Below, one piece after another: positions 39,476 to 51,602 of a DNA stretch of 64,000 nt; within the stretch, counting starts at the first letter, position 1, and each line of letters starts with the position of its first letter. The stretch is from Nelumbo lutea (lineage: Eukaryota > Streptophyta > Magnoliopsida > Proteales > Nelumbonaceae). The notes beneath the pieces are model-generated. The model worked only from the letters and a program-made list of their open reading frames with translations, did not search any database and was not told the DNA's origin. The position numbers and the translations under genes were made by a program. Location: the NCBI GenBank assembly GCA_022828595.1, contig JAKGHH010000002.1, positions 107,443,254 through 107,507,253 on the forward strand, written 5' to 3'.

Positions 39476-41487
39476 ATGTCTAATGTTAGTTTGGATAGCC
39501 TTTTTGGTGAGAGTGGAGAGTCCACTGGGGCCGAGATGGGTACCTTGGCGCAGGCCATAGAGTCTTGTCCGAGGCAGACTCACCTCGGCAGGAGCGCGAG
39601 GCCTCCTACAAGGGGGCCTCAACATCGTGTCGGGCTCGGGGATCGGACAACTTCAGCCCTTCTACAATGACGACCGACAAGCTTCTGTCCCTGGTAGCTT
39701 GGTATAACTTGCCTGATAATCTTGTGTACAACATTCCCTTAGGAAGGTTTCCTTGGGATCACGTTCCTAATGAGATCATGGTTTTTTAGGAGTAGCTCGT
39801 AGTTGTGCTGCGTTTCCCACTTCACCCTTTCATAATCAAGATCATCAAATTTTTTGACATTGCCATAGATCGGCTTCACCCCAACTCGATCGCAAATATT
39901 GTAGGTACCATCACCCTTTTATACGAGTATAACTAGCCTTTGAACCTCGACATTTTCTTGTTGATCTATTCTATAAAAAAGAACTCCACCTATGTTCTCA
40001 CCGAGCATAGGCAAAGCTACTACATGTCTCCTTGTCTTGGTTATAAAATTTTGCACGACCTCTCAAACAAAGTCACGGCCTGGAAGAAGCGCTACTTCGT
40101 GGTTCGTAACATTATGGGGTGGCCATTACCAATTCACTAGAGGCCTGCCATTTAGGACCTCGGCATTAGGTTGGACAAACAGACATAGGAGCAAGTCCGA
40201 TCTTGGGTGAAGCTTGGGTTGAAGTTCGAAAACTTCGTGACTGAAGAAAAGCTCATACAAGCCGGGCTAAGTCCTCTTGGTAGGTCGCCACCTTGATTGT
40301 CGTACCTGTTTTCTTCTTCATTGTTTATCTTGATCTTGGAATCTAATATGTTCTTTACTTTTTATAGGAGCCATGGCTGATATCCCTACTACCGAGCTCT
40401 TCCAAAGCATGAAGAAGGGGAAGAAGAGGAAGGCCTCCAAGAAGGCCCATCTCCATGAGGCCGCCAACACCTCCAGCATCGACACCACCACCCCCGAGCA
40501 TCCTCTAGTTGTTGAGCATCCTTCAGTTATTGACTTGGTCGAGGAAGACCAAGGCAAGGCTTCTCCACCCCACTTATCGAGGGAGGCTCCAGTGTCCAAT
40601 TCCCAGTCCACTTGGGCGGCCATCCCTTCGGGAGATGACTCCTTCCAAGAAGCCCAGAGCATTTTGACCCCGAAACTCGGTTTCCTAAAGAGTAAGGATG
40701 CGATCTTCACCGAGGAGGTCGCGCAATGGGCTGATCTACCAGTGGCTCAACTTGGGGCCAGAGTAGCTACTCACTGTATGGTGGTACTTATCTGATCCTT
40801 GGAATATACTCTGTATTGCTCTTTCTCGGTACTTAGATTTTGTTTCTTCTTTGGCAGGTGGACTCCACAATCCTTGCTCTTGTTTGTCAATCCGAGGTGC
40901 AGCTGAAGGAGGCCCTCCAGTCTGAAGAAACCTCCCAAAGCGTTCAGCGCGAATTGGACTTAGCTTACGGCAAGATTCATAAACTAGAGAAGGATGTGCG
41001 AGCTCAAAAAGAGTTGATCGTGTTGCTGAGGGAGGATAAGAAGAAGCTCAAGGAGGAATTGGAGGCCCTTCAGAGGGAAAAGGAGAACCTCGAGGAGCTC
41101 ATGAAGGAGCGCAAGGAGATCTTCGATGACACGATCAGGGATACTAAGGCTCTGGCCGTCGAGGAGTACAAGTCTTCGGAGGAGCTATGCAAATTATTGA
41201 TTGAGACCGACACCGAGGCCTATCACAAGGGGTTCAAGCTTAGCTGGTAGCTGACGCGGCGTGAATTTCCCAAACTCGACCTCAGCACTATCACCACATC
41301 TAGGGTTACTGAGGAGATGGCCGGGGAGGCTTCTAATGATCTGAACTCTGAGGAGGAGAGTGACAACAACCTCCTTGACGAAGAGACAATGGAGGAGGGA
41401 GATGGAGACGCTGCCACCGAGGACCATATGGAGACTGACCAGCCCGCCGTAGTTACTAATGGGGACGAGGAGCCCCACATCGACTGA
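39476..41487 (+). pseudogene. Antisense spliced ORF (aORF) of element B
   Basis: It is transcribed against gag-pol. Exon 1 (39476-40279) starts MSNVSLDSLFGES and, after a frameshift, carries FSPSTMTTDKLLSLVAWYNL, RFPWDHVPNEI and LHPNSIANIVGTI with several stops. Intron 1 is 40280-40367 (GTAGGT...TATAG, 88 bp). Exon 2 (40368-40783) begins GAMADIPTTELFQS with a lysine-rich basic stretch (KKGKKRKASKK). Intron 2 is 40784-40857 (GTACTT...GGCAG, 74 bp). Exon 3 (from 40858) is a long coiled coil (QKELIVLLREDKKKLKEELE), with one TAG at 41248, then an acidic tail to TGA at 41485-41487. The same exons, intron positions and phases are found in element C. Exon 1 resembles the putative gypsy-type transposon domain (PF04195-like), known as an extra antisense ORF in Tat elements. 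Its function is unknown. Confidence 0.8.
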
Positions 41488-42110
41488 TGTATTTTTGCCT
41501 CTTTTCTTGGACCCCCAGTACATATATGATGTCTCGATCCTCCGAGCTCGGTTGATTAGTTGCAGCCTTTTTTTTTGCATGTACCTCAAACTTTCTTTTA
41601 TCAATGCAATGCAATAGTTTCAAAATTCCTTGTAGGAATAACCCAAGTAGGAATAACCTCGAAGTGCCGAACTAGCGAGCTAGGCCCAAGTAGGAATAAC
41701 CCAATCTTGCTGTACGCCGAAGTGAATAGATACTGTAGGGTATATGCCCGACCTGTCTACGTACAAGCTACTTTATTTACCTATGCCGAAGAGACTGGGT
41801 TTTTGGTTGCCCATGACGAAGAGGCGACTAGGTTTTTGTTTGCCCATGCTGAAGAGGCGACTAAGACTTATTTGCCTATGCCAAAGAGGCGCTTGGGTCT
41901 TATATTGTGTCGAGGTCTTTTGTCAGCTCGATACCATAGCCCTTAGGCTCTGGAAGTGACTTACGGTCCTCTCTACAGCTCGATGTCCTTTTGACCAGCT
42001 CAGTGGTCTTGTTGACTTCGTAAATATTTTGGTTGTGTTGGAGTTGGAGTTGCGAGCTCATAGATAATATCTCCTCAGATTGTCAACGTTCCAAGTTCGA
42101 GGTACTTCCA
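41488..42110. other. Non-coding spacer between aORF and pol of element B
   Basis: It contains a diverged tandem repeat of about 33-36 bp around GCCCATGCCGAAGAGGCGACTAGG (41780-41890). No protein domain is recognised. Confidence 0.6.
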
Positions 42111-45100
42111 TAGTCTCAAGCTCACATGTGCCTTCTCCGAACACTCATCTCACTCGGTACAAACCTTCCCAATTCGGTCCAAGCTTACCCACGCCGGGCT
42201 CAGGTAGCATTACCTTGCGGAGCACTAGGTCACCGACTTGAAACTGTCGTTTCCTGACTCGGTTGTTGACGGAAATGGACCGAGGATGTCGATTCCCCAT
42301 TGTGCGAAGGGCCACGGGCTAGTCAGGTACTTCAAATCGACAGAAGGTTGATGGAGGATGTTGGCATGCCTCTGACATTTGTCACATTTCTTAACGAGCT
42401 CGAGCGTGTTTGCCTTCATGGTAGGCTAATAGTAGCCTTTCCTTAATGCCTTTTGGGTGAGTGCTTTGCCCCCTAAGTGTCCTCTGCATAGTCCTTCATG
42501 GATGTCACAAAGTACTAGTTCAACTTCTGAAGGTCATAAGCAACGTAGGTAGGGGAGTGTGAAGGACCTCTTGTATAGCCGTCCGTCGATAAGGATGTAC
42601 CGGGCTGATGGATGCTCTACCCTCCGAGCTACATTGCGTTCTGCTGGTAGGGTCCCGTGAAGCAGATAATCAATGAGCAGGTCAATCCAGCTCGGTTCCA
42701 CTTACAACATGGGAGCGACCTCTTCTACTCCCCCGAGAATTCTAGGCCGAGGCAGGTCATTTTTATATACAGTTCACATTATGTTGTCGCTAGTACTTGA
42801 CAATTATGACAAGGTGTCGGCCTCAGCATTCTCGAACCTCGGTATTTGCCTGATGAAGAAAGAATTAAAGCTTGGTAGGATTTCTCTGACCTTGGCTAGG
42901 TAAGCTGCCATAGTTGAATCGTGAGCTTCATAGTCATTGTTGACTTAGTTTACTACCAGCTGAGAGTCGTTGCACACAACGAGGTGTTTTACACCCATCT
43001 CCTTCGCTAGGTTTAACCCAGCAATTAGTGCTTTGTACTCCGCCTCATTGTTTGACGCCTCGAATCAGAACCAAAGAGCATACTCCAGCTTCACCTCACT
43101 TGGGTCGTACAGTATCAGTGTAGCACGACTTCCCCGCTAGTTAGATGAGCCATCTACGTGGAGGATCTAGGGCTCCTTATCCCAGGTCGGTCCTACCCTG
43201 ACCGGGACTGGTGTTGTGCTGGTTGACGCATCTGACACGTTAGCAGCCTCAATCAGTTCAGGGGTGGGCATGCTGAATGTACATTTTGCTACAAAATCTA
43301 CCAGGACTTGGGCTTTAATGGTTGGACGTGGCTCAAACCAGATGTCATATTCGCTTAGCTCGATGGACCACTCTATCAGCCACCCTAACACCTCAGGCTT
43401 AAGCAAAATGTGCCTCAGAGGTCTACTGGTAAGGACTACAATGGTATGGGCTTGGAAGTATGGACGTAGTTTCCAAGCTACTACTACTAATGCGTAAGCT
43501 AGTTTCTCGATGTTGGGATATCTGGTTTTTGCATCCTACAAAACTTTTCTTACATAGTAGACTGGTCGTTGGACCAGATATAGGTCTCTGATTAGTACCA
43601 AGCTGACCACCTCGTCACTCGCGGAGAGGTACAATTTCAGTTCGTCTCCTTCCTTAGGTCGGGTTAAAACTGGGGTGGTACTTAAATATCTTATCAGCTC
43701 ATCAAACGCAAGATGACACTCTTCGGTTCATGCAAAGTCTTTGTTCTTTTTTATTTCTTTAAAGAAGGGTAGGCACCATTTTCCCGACGTGACTCTAAAG
43801 ACACACTTGCTCGAATTAAGTTTCATGTTAAATTTCCATAGAATTTGAAAAACCAAATTTAAATCATCAATTAAAGAGCTCGAGAATTGGGTCTTTACAA
43901 CCATGTCATCAACGTAACACTCAATCTTATTTCCAATCAAAGGTTCAAAAATTTTATTTACAAATCGCTGGAAAGTTGCTCTAGTGTTTTTCAAACCAAA
44001 GGGCATGACTTTATAACAGTACAACTCTATCTCAGTTACAAAGACAGTCTTGTCCTAGTCGGATAAGTCCATCGTAATTTGGTTGTAGCTAGAGTAGGTG
44101 TCCATGAAGCATAGCAACTTGTGCCCTGAGGTTGCATCTACCAAGCAGTCTATTCTGTGAAGGGGGAAGCAATCCTTTGGGCAGACTCTATTCAGGTTGG
44201 TGTAGTCAACGCACATGCACCACTTTCCATTGTCCTTTTTTACCAGCACGGGTTGGCCACCTAGCTCGGGTAATGGACCTCCCTGATGAAGTTTGTAGCA
44301 AGGAGCTTCCTGACCTCCTCATCGACTACCCTCCAATGCTCTGGGGCGAGGTTGTGTTTTCTTTGTCTAACTGGCCTGACTAAAGGGTCCACATTTAACT
44401 TGTGACTAATCACACTAGGGTCGATGTCGGGTATTTCTACCGCAGACTAAGCAAAAACATTTAAATTATTAAGTAAGAAACTTACTAGTTATTTTTGGAG
44501 CGATTCGCTTATCAAGGCACCGATCTAGAGAGTCTTAGTCGGCTTGGTCTTGGAAACCGGTACGTGGATTGTCTCCTCCATCGGGGTTGCTCGCTCTACG
44601 GTGTAGTCCGCTAGTTGCTCTAGCTCGAAATCTTTTGTCGGTTTTACCTTTCCTTTCAGTGCAACCATGTAGCACTTGTGGGACATGAGCTAATCAACTC
44701 GTACAACCCCTACTCCGTAATCCACCGAGAACTTCATCACCAGGTAGTATGTTGATACTATTGCACGCAAGGCATGCTGGATGGGCCGACCCACAATCGT
44801 GTTGTAGGGGGATGGAGACAAGACCACTAGAAATGTATGCTTGAATTGTACTATATTCGGCCATGTTCCTGCCACTACTGGTACTATGGTCCGACCAAGG
44901 GGTTTGACTTCTTCACCACTAAATCCCACCAAGGGTGTGTCTTCTAGCTCCAAGTCACTTTGCTTCAGTTGTAGCCTGTTTAAAGTTCCTTTAAATATGA
45001 TGTCGGTCGAACTGCCTGAGTCCACCAGTTCGCTTCACTTCAATGTCATTAATGACAAGCTTCACCACAAGAGAATCGTCATGAGGGTACTATATCCCAC

Positions 45101-45190
45101 CCGTGTCGCCCTCGGTGAAATAGATAGGCTCTTCTATTCGCGGTCATTTCGGTGGGTTTTCTGCTTCGTGCTTCAGTTCTTTGACTGAGG
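42111..45190 (-). pseudogene. Element B pol (protease, RT, RNases H, integrase remnant)
   Basis: On the minus strand: protease DSGSSTDIIFKG (about 45010-45022) and NTIVGRPIQHAL; reverse transcriptase VKKDNGKWCMCVDYTNLNR (about 44190-44245), YCYKVMPFGLKNTRATFQR and ECYVDDMVVKTQF (about 43905). An in-frame deletion of about 55 codons follows, joining TSGK to CLPFFK at 43780. Next come the RT-linked RNase H end (LKPEVLGWLIEWSIELSEYD), a second archaeal-type RNase H (ASNNEAEYKALIAGLNLAK, about 42990-43070), the integrase zinc region (KKCDKCQRHANILHQ) and WGIDILGPFP at 42270. There the catalytic core is lost, and only VMLPEPGVGKLGPNWEG of the C-terminus remains (about 42165-42215). Several stops are TAG where element C or B has Gln. 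Confidence 0.9.
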
Positions 45191-47345
45191 TCTTCCCCAC
45201 TGCTGTGGTACACCCCGCTACAATGGATATGTCAGTAATCATGTTGATCACCCCACGAATTGGTCTTTCTTCTGGTAGCTATCGAGGTGGCTACTCGTTC
45301 TGTTTGCCTGACTCTAGAGCATCTCTCCTCCAGTCTCCTTGCCGGTCTCCTTGTCGGTCCCCCTATCCTTTCTCTTCGCGCAAGATGTAGTTCTTCAGGT
45401 ATCCGTGGCGAATGAGCTCTTTGATCTCGTCATAGAGGTTCTGGCAGTTCTCTGTGATGTGACCATGGTCCCAATGAAAGTGACAATAAACGTTCGGGTT
45501 CCTGGACGTTGGGTCTCCACGTAGCCTGGGTGACCACTTGACGAAGGAAGAGTCCTTAATTGCCAACTAGATCTCTCCTCGCTTCGCGTTGAGGGGAGTA
45601 TAGTTGGTTCTCTCTACAGGGGGGTCCTGGATCGCTGACCTGACCTGTAACTTTGTGAGGGGGACTTACTCCTTGAGCAAGGTGACTTACTTCTTCTCCT
45701 TGGTGACTTGATCTTCTTCCTTTTGTGTTTGCCACTACTCGTACCTTCTTCTTCTCTCTTGCTCTTCTTGCCTTGCTGGCTCTCCGGTTTGTGGCTGAGC
45801 TCTTCTTCAGTGCTTATGAATCTCTCGGCTAACATGAGAAACTCTTTAATAATCTTTGGCCGATTCACTCCGACATACCACCTAAACTCCTTGTGTGTAA
45901 CTCCTTTCCAAGTTGCGGTGAGGTGCACTACTGGGTCGAGTTCTGGTATCTGTAGACATATTTCATTGAAATGCTTGATGTAGCTCCGGATCGACTTGCC
46001 TTCCCTCTGTACCACGTTCAGAAGGCTCTCTTGTGACTTCAGGCACTTCTTACTAGTGATGAAGTGGGCTGTGAACATATCCACGAATTGTGCCCAACTT
46101 CTGATGGAGACTGGCGTGAAGCTCCTGTACCAAGTCTAGGCTAATCCTTTGAAAGTGGTGGAGAAAGCCACACACATACACATTTTGTCTACCCCAACAA
46201 GATGCATTTGAGACTAGAATGCATCTACATGGTCACTAGGGTCATAGGATCCATCATACTTGTCCAACGAAGGTACCTTGAAGTCTTTCGGCATCGGGAC
46301 CGCTAGTAGCTCAGGTGATAGGGGAGATGGCCAGCTCAACAAAGTTGGAGCCGCTCGTGTAACCACCGAGCTTACCTCTTCCCTTTCCTTGCTTTGCTCT
46401 AATGGTTGGATGTTCTTCACTAGTGGGTTGTTCCTGGCTCAGGGACTGCGAGTCTTGCAATGCTGTCATTGTTTCTTCTTTACTGGCTTGGCGTTAGTGC
46501 TGCTGACCTCTGTATGGTCAGGCACTTTGATTCTAGTCCGCTCTCGCTCCCGAACACTATTGCCAGGTGTATCAGGGTTCCTTGCTGTTGCTGCTTCTTG
46601 GTCTTGAGATCGGTGCTAGCTGCGGTGGGGTACTGGGGGGGTCTTGTCTTGAGCCTGCACCTCAGGCCCCAAGCTGGCGATCATCGCATCATGATCTATT
46701 GTTCTTCCCGCAAAAGTTGCTGCTAACTGTTCCTCTCGGACTGGTTAACTTCGGGCCTGCCCTTCGGGTTCCCCCTTTGAGAAACTGGGGGAGTGTGTTG
46801 TCCGTCTGTCCTGCCCCGAGGTGGGGTCCGACCCCTGGGAGGGACCAGTACCTGCAAGGTTCCTTCACCCTGATGGGGAGATCGGTGGGCATTTTGGTGG
46901 GCCCTGTGCTAATTCAAGTTCTGGTTCTAACCTTGATACTAACCTGTTTGTTGTGGTGGAAACTACTGCTGGCTTGGTTGTAGTGGTGGGAACTACTACT
47001 AGTATTGCTAGTAGAAGTAGTATTGTTGGAATTGTTGAAGTTGATGAATCTGCTGCATTTGGATCTACATTGTCCTGACACTCTGAACGAGGTCGTCGAA
47101 CTGAGAATGCCTGACCTCAGGAGGGATCACAGAAGGTTCCAAAATGGTGGTGTTCACTTGGAGAAACAGGACTTTTATTTGTTGAGTTGTTTGTGGCACT
47201 GACAGAGGGGGGGCCCCGAAGCAGTCAAGGGGATGGTGAACTGCCCGATATTCATTGAGAGGCTTTGAGGTAATGACGTTTGGTGATCTTGCCTCCCAGT
47301 GACGTTCATGTCAATGCTCTTACTGATGTTACTAGAAGATGCCAT
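45191..47345 (-). pseudogene. Element B gag
   Basis: The ATG at 47343-47345 starts MASSSNISKSIDMN, like MASSSN in element C, and IGQFTIPL follows. The capsid-like part reads SWPSPLSPELLAVPMPKDF, VPSLDKYDGSYDPSDHVDAF (about 46215-46300), MFTAHFITSKKCLKSQESL and LNVVQREGKSIRSYIKHFNE (about 45960-46075). A basic Ser/Arg-rich stretch follows (SPRRRSKSPCSRSKSPS, about 45660-45700), then a CCHC-like region CHFHWDHGHITENCQNL (about 45430-45480). Frameshifts separate these pieces. Between about 46420 and 47150 the reading frame is scrambled and repeat-rich. Confidence 0.85.
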
Positions 47346-47397
47346 CGAAAAAGAATGCAGTAACTGGTGAGTTGTAGTGTTTGACCTTTCGATCGTT

Positions 47398-47416
47398 CCC
47401 CACAGATGGCACCAAT
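47398..47416 (-). promoter_or_regulatory. Primer-binding site of element B
   Basis: Reversed, this reads ATTGGTGCCATCTGTGGGG directly inside the 5' LTR. It is the same position and nearly the same sequence as in elements A and C. I do not assign the tRNA. Confidence 0.8.
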
Positions 47417-48028
47417 TGATTGTGCACGATCTGTAAGATCCTAGCTGAAAGATGACCTGAATCTTAGTCTTATAGCGAGCTGGACCAAGGTACAATGTAG
47501 AGGATCAGAGAACCCAGGGTGGTTAACCCAGCGAGGTCACTCTGATGCTTAAGTCAGTACTGGGTTGTGCGAGCTAAAAGTTTATATGCTAGTAAGCTAG
47601 TGAGCAAATAATCGCACGTAGCTGGGTCTTGAGGATTGATGCCCTTATATAGTTGGGATGTCGTAGGTCTCTCAAGACGTTCCCAGAATCATTGGCCCGT
47701 GATGTAGGGAATCATTCTGCTTTCATAGGAGAGTAACACATCAATTAATTAGGTTTATCGTTTCCCTCCAATTTGGGCGGAGAGAAGATAAGGCCTTCGG
47801 TTATGCGGCGTGTTCCCGAGTAGTTCGGAGTCCGCTAAGAAGCTTCTAGAATCGATTACGTGGCACCTCGGCGTATACGGGTACCGAAGTGATTTTGGTT
47901 CCAAGGTGACCGAGCACCTGATTTCCCCGATCTGTTGACGTGGCTCTTCGCACTGAGTTGTTGTCCTGCTAGCAAGCCGCGTCCACGTGTCCTTCACTTA
48001 CTAGGTCGGGCCAAATCACCCCTCATCA
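47417..48028 (-). repeat. 5' LTR of element B
   Basis: 612 bp, starting TGATTGTGCACGA and ending CCCTCATCA. TATATAAGGGC on the minus strand near 47650 is the probable promoter. Confidence 0.92.
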
Positions 48029-49680
48029 GGTTATAAGGCAATGTGCCTCATAATGTTATTCATTAATTCAACTACCCACGATTACAATCTCAAAAGATAG
48101 TAGAATGTTAAAAAGATGGATACAAAGACCACGTATGCATGTGGTTAACAGTTAGGGCATGTTTGGCCAACATATGAGCGGCCACATTACTAGTACGTGC
48201 AACCCAATTTATTGAGCAATGAGAGAATTTTCTAATAAAAAGCTTGCAATCTGCGATCAACATGTGAATCCGCCAAGGAGCGTGAGAGCCAAACTCCATT
48301 AGACTTGTAGTCACAATTGTAGAATCTCCCTCAAGAATGATGGATGAGAGCTCCAATTCTAAAGCAAGAAAAAGGGCTGCATGAGCAGCTTTAGCTTCTA
48401 ATTCTTCTAGGGAAGCTTTAGGAACTTTAATGGATCAGCCATAAATAAAAGCCCCTCAGTGATCACGAATCACAACACCTAATCCCTCATCTGATAACGA
48501 TAAAGCACCATCAAAGTTGATTTTGTACATAGGAGGGATAGGTTTCTGCCAAAAGTGGGAGGAGTCATCCTTGAAATGGTAGTACTAGAAATATCCACAC
48601 TAATCGATATAGAGTATCAAATCTCCTCCAGTTGGGACTGGGCCTTGAAGATAACTGCCATAGGTTCAAAAGGCTGATTTTCCATGATTATTTTACATCT
48701 AAATTTCCATATCTGCCACATGAAAATGCTTCCAATAGTAAAATATGATACCTGGCTTTCATTAAAAGGAGTCAAGTTTAAACCAATGAAACAATCAATC
48801 CTAAAGACTAGTCTATATTATATGTTCATCAACTTTTAGGTTCAAACAAGATGCAAACCAAATTGATCTGCTCACTAAACAACCAAAAAATAGATGGTGA
48901 ATGGTTTCAACAGCAGTGCCACATAAGTGACAAGAAGGGTCAATCCCAATACTATATTTAGCTAATCGACCAGTGGTAGGAGTAGCATTCGTTAAGCATC
49001 TCCAAAGAAAGAGTTGTACCCGTGGTGGCAAATGTTTAATATGCCAAAAGCTCTTCCACGTTACTGTGCCAAAAGCATAACATGCATTAGAATGGTGTGC
49101 AACATCAGATGATAAGAGATTGTATATGGAAGACATAAACCTCCCATGAGGAGTAAGTGTCCAAACCAGCTTGTCTTCAATCTCCTGCACATTTGTTGGT
49201 AGAGGTAAGGTCCTTATGAGTTGCACCGTAGAGGGATCAAAAAATTGAGAAAGTTGTTCATGCACCCAAGATCCAGTGTGAGGATCAATAAAATATGCCA
49301 CACGTAGTACAGGCATCTCATGAGGTAGAGAAATATTGGTGTTGGGAGGAATCCAAGGTTTAGACAACCATGGATCAGCCAAGACATCTATAGACCAACC
49401 GTTCCCAATACACCATTGACAACCACACTTAAGATAAGTTCTACATTTAAACATACTCGTCCAAATGTAAGTCCCTATGCTTTTGGAAGAAAACATCCAA
49501 AAATTCATTCTTTTGTTGGAGGCATTTGGGCTCCAAAACCTTTACCCATAGATGTGAATACTCAGTCAAAAAACTCCAGCATAATTTAGATACAAGGGAA
49601 ATATTGAGGTGACGAAAATCTTTAAAACCCAAACCTCCTGTCAATTTAGGTGTAGTAATATCAGTCTACTTGTGTAGTGG
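48029..49680 (-). mobile_element. 5'-truncated LINE (3' half of ORF2)
   Basis: On the minus strand: the end of the RT region (MTGGLGFKDFRHLNISLVSK, LCWSFLTEYSHLWVKVL, about 49500-49640), then zf-RVT (GCQWCIGNGWSIDVLADPWL, DKLVWTLTPHGRFMSSIYNL, PPRVQLFLWRCLTNATPTTG, CHLCGTAVETIHHLFFGC). RNase H follows (INFDGALSLSDEGLGVVI, SSIILEGDSTIVTTSL, SINWVARTSNVAAHMLAKHA, 48108-48540). Frameshifts and stops separate the three pieces. Its 3' tip with the T run is at 38341-38366, across element B. The target duplication was not found. Confidence 0.88.
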
Positions 49681-50447
49681 ACACCCAACTCCGGAGAGAG
49701 TCCTTGCATATACTACATTGTGCTAAAACCCGGTTCGGTGAACAGATATCACTATAAGTAATTCATTAACTACAATCTGGCGTCGTGTGCATTGAGGATG
49801 GCCATGAACAAAGAAAGAAGATACTCCAATGAACTAATCAACCCTCTCCCAAGTTACGTGGAATTTTTTTTATGAGTTTCCATTGGCTAATGTGTATCTC
49901 AGTATAAGTCCCAGGTGTAGGAGATTCGGATTCATGGGATGGGCTACCATAACAATTTAGATTTTTCAAGATGGCATCAATAAAAGGAGGATTTCTACCT
50001 TTTACCTGAAAATTAGACACTTAAAAAAATATTTGCTTTAACTTTTCAAGCTATCAATACTCACATAGTCTATCCTCAAGGATAGAAAATTTTCTGTTAC
50101 CTCCAATTTAATTAGAACATGTTGCCTTCACAACCTCAACTTGAAACTTAGGGACGAAAGGCTTAATGGCGAAATGGACACCAAAACTTTATGAAAAACA
50201 ATTAACCCAAGCCAAATATCTTTTCCGCTGCTTTCTTCCCTTCCCTCCCCACCGCAGATATTGTTGTATTAACATGCAAATTTAAATATCAAAAAAACCT
50301 TACAATTCTAAGCTTAACTAAAGTAGTTTGGGCATATTTTAGTATAATGTGAATGGTAGTTTGTGCACATTTTAGAACAATGTGAATGGTAGTTTGTGCA
50401 TATTTTAGTATAATGTGAATGAATCTCCCAAAGGGTCCCTATATATT
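49681..50447. other. Intergenic sequence with an exon-like frame and a tandem repeat
   Basis: A minus-strand frame at 49838-50025 (SNFQVKGRNPPFIDAILKN, ESPTPGTYTEIHISQWKLIK) looks protein-like but is not recognised; it may belong to the truncated LINE or to a host exon. At 50331-50422, three copies of a 33-38-bp unit (GTAGTTTGTGCATATTTTAG...) stand in tandem. Confidence 0.45.
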
Positions 50448-51487
50448 TGATGTCACGCGATCTGGAAGCTCCCTCGTGTCTGATGACTCAGAAGTTGATT
50501 TGGATGCTTCCCTTGTCTAGGCCGATTTGGAGATATCCGAGCTATATAACAGAGAGTTGTGTAATTTTGATTTTGTGAGAGACCTACAGGGAAGCCATAT
50601 TAGCCGAACTGTGTTGGACTGAGCTGGAGATGGCCAAGCTATCTAATAGAGAGCTATGTAATTTTCTGAGAGACTTGCAGGAAAACAATATTAGCTAAGT
50701 TGTGCTAGGCCGAGCTGGAGATGGCCAAAGTGTTTTGTTCTACAAGAGAGATAGAGTTAGAGTGCCTAGGTGTCTTTACACGGGGTGGTTACTCTGATGC
50801 TTAAGTCAGAGAGTGTTTTGAAAGTATTTTAGAAAGTGAGAGAGCTTGAGAGCTTGTAATCGCACCTACCTTCTCATAGGAAAATGGTGCCTTTATATAG
50901 GTTAAAGAGATTATAGACCTCCTGTAACGGGTCTCATCTTCTTGTGGAATCATTTCTGCATAGTTAGCTGAGTTATTACGTCAGTTACGCGATTTATGTG
51001 GGTGTCGTCGAGCACTCCTTGTAGGTCGTCACTTATACCCTACTTAGCTCGGTCAATATCTAAAGGAGGTCGCTCCTCAAGTGGAGGTACTTTAGGTCAG
51101 CCATAGGCGAGGTGCTACTAGCCGACCTGCTGGGGTGATCTACTTACTCAATGCCGAGGTGTCACTCGGATGTCATGTGTCTCTGAAGGTAGATCACTAG
51201 GTCGACGGAGGTAGGTCGCCATTTCTCTAGCAGGTCTTTGGAGGTAGGTCTCCAGTAGGTCTCTAGAGGTAGGTTTCCAAGTCTCTAGTAGGTCTCTAGA
51301 AGTAGGTCTCTAGGTCTCCAATAGGTCTTTGGAGGTAGGTCTTTAGGCCTCCAGTAGGTCTCTGAAGGTAGCTCTCCGTCATTTTGGCTAAGGCAAGTCA
51401 TCACCTATATGGTATTGAGGTGTCACCCAGTTGTTTTTGAGATGCACATGTCATGATGTCTATGGAGGGCCAAATCTGCCCTCATCA
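50448..51487 (-). mobile_element. Solo LTR of a Tat-like element (family related to A)
   Basis: 1040 bp, starting TGATGTCACG and ending GCCCTCATCA. TATATAAAGGC reads on the minus strand near 50890-50900. GCCTAGGTGTCTTTACACGG...CTCTGATGCTTAAGTCAG and the end (GGCTAAGGCAAG, GTCACCCAGTTGTT, GGAGGGCCAAATCTGCCC) match the LTR of element A in part. No internal region or second LTR is adjacent. The flanks ATATT and ATTAC do not match, so the target duplication is not confirmed. A diverged pair of about 125 bp (GAGCTGGAGATGGCCAA) lies at 50525-50740. Confidence 0.75.
51190..51375. repeat. Minisatellite in the solo LTR
   Basis: Six or more irregular units of GGAGGTAGGTCTCCAGTAGGTCTCT, comparable in place and motif to the AGGTAGGTCGCC array of LTR A at 860-1020. 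Confidence 0.85.
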
Positions 51488-51602
51488 ATTACCCATGCAA
51501 ACACTTCTCTAATTGAGGGAAAGTTTGCACTGCCCAAGATCTAACCATGAATTGGACTAAAAACTCTAAAGCAGTATTGGCTTTTGATATAATTAGAAAC
51601 TC

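Larger units (their letters stand above)
38367..48028 (-). mobile_element. Tat-like Ty3/gypsy element B, 9.66 kb
   Basis: LTRs at 38367-38974 and 47417-48028 are flanked by GGTTA on both sides (38362-38366 and 48029-48033). On the minus strand the order is LTR, primer site, gag, protease, reverse transcriptase, RNase H, second RNase H, integrase remnant, convergent antisense ORF, polypurine tract, LTR. Stops, frameshifts and internal deletions are frequent, and the LTRs differ at many positions, so this is an older insertion than element C. It is inserted near the 3' end of a LINE. Confidence 0.93.

Noticed and set aside
46420..47205. Several long plus-strand frames opposite the gag of element B
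   Set aside because: They are antisense shadows of a degraded, repeat-rich gag segment, with no conserved counterpart in element C.
50443..51492. Target duplication for the solo LTR at 50448-51487
   Set aside because: ATATT and ATTAC differ. The LTR call rests on TG...CA ends and similarity to LTR A only.
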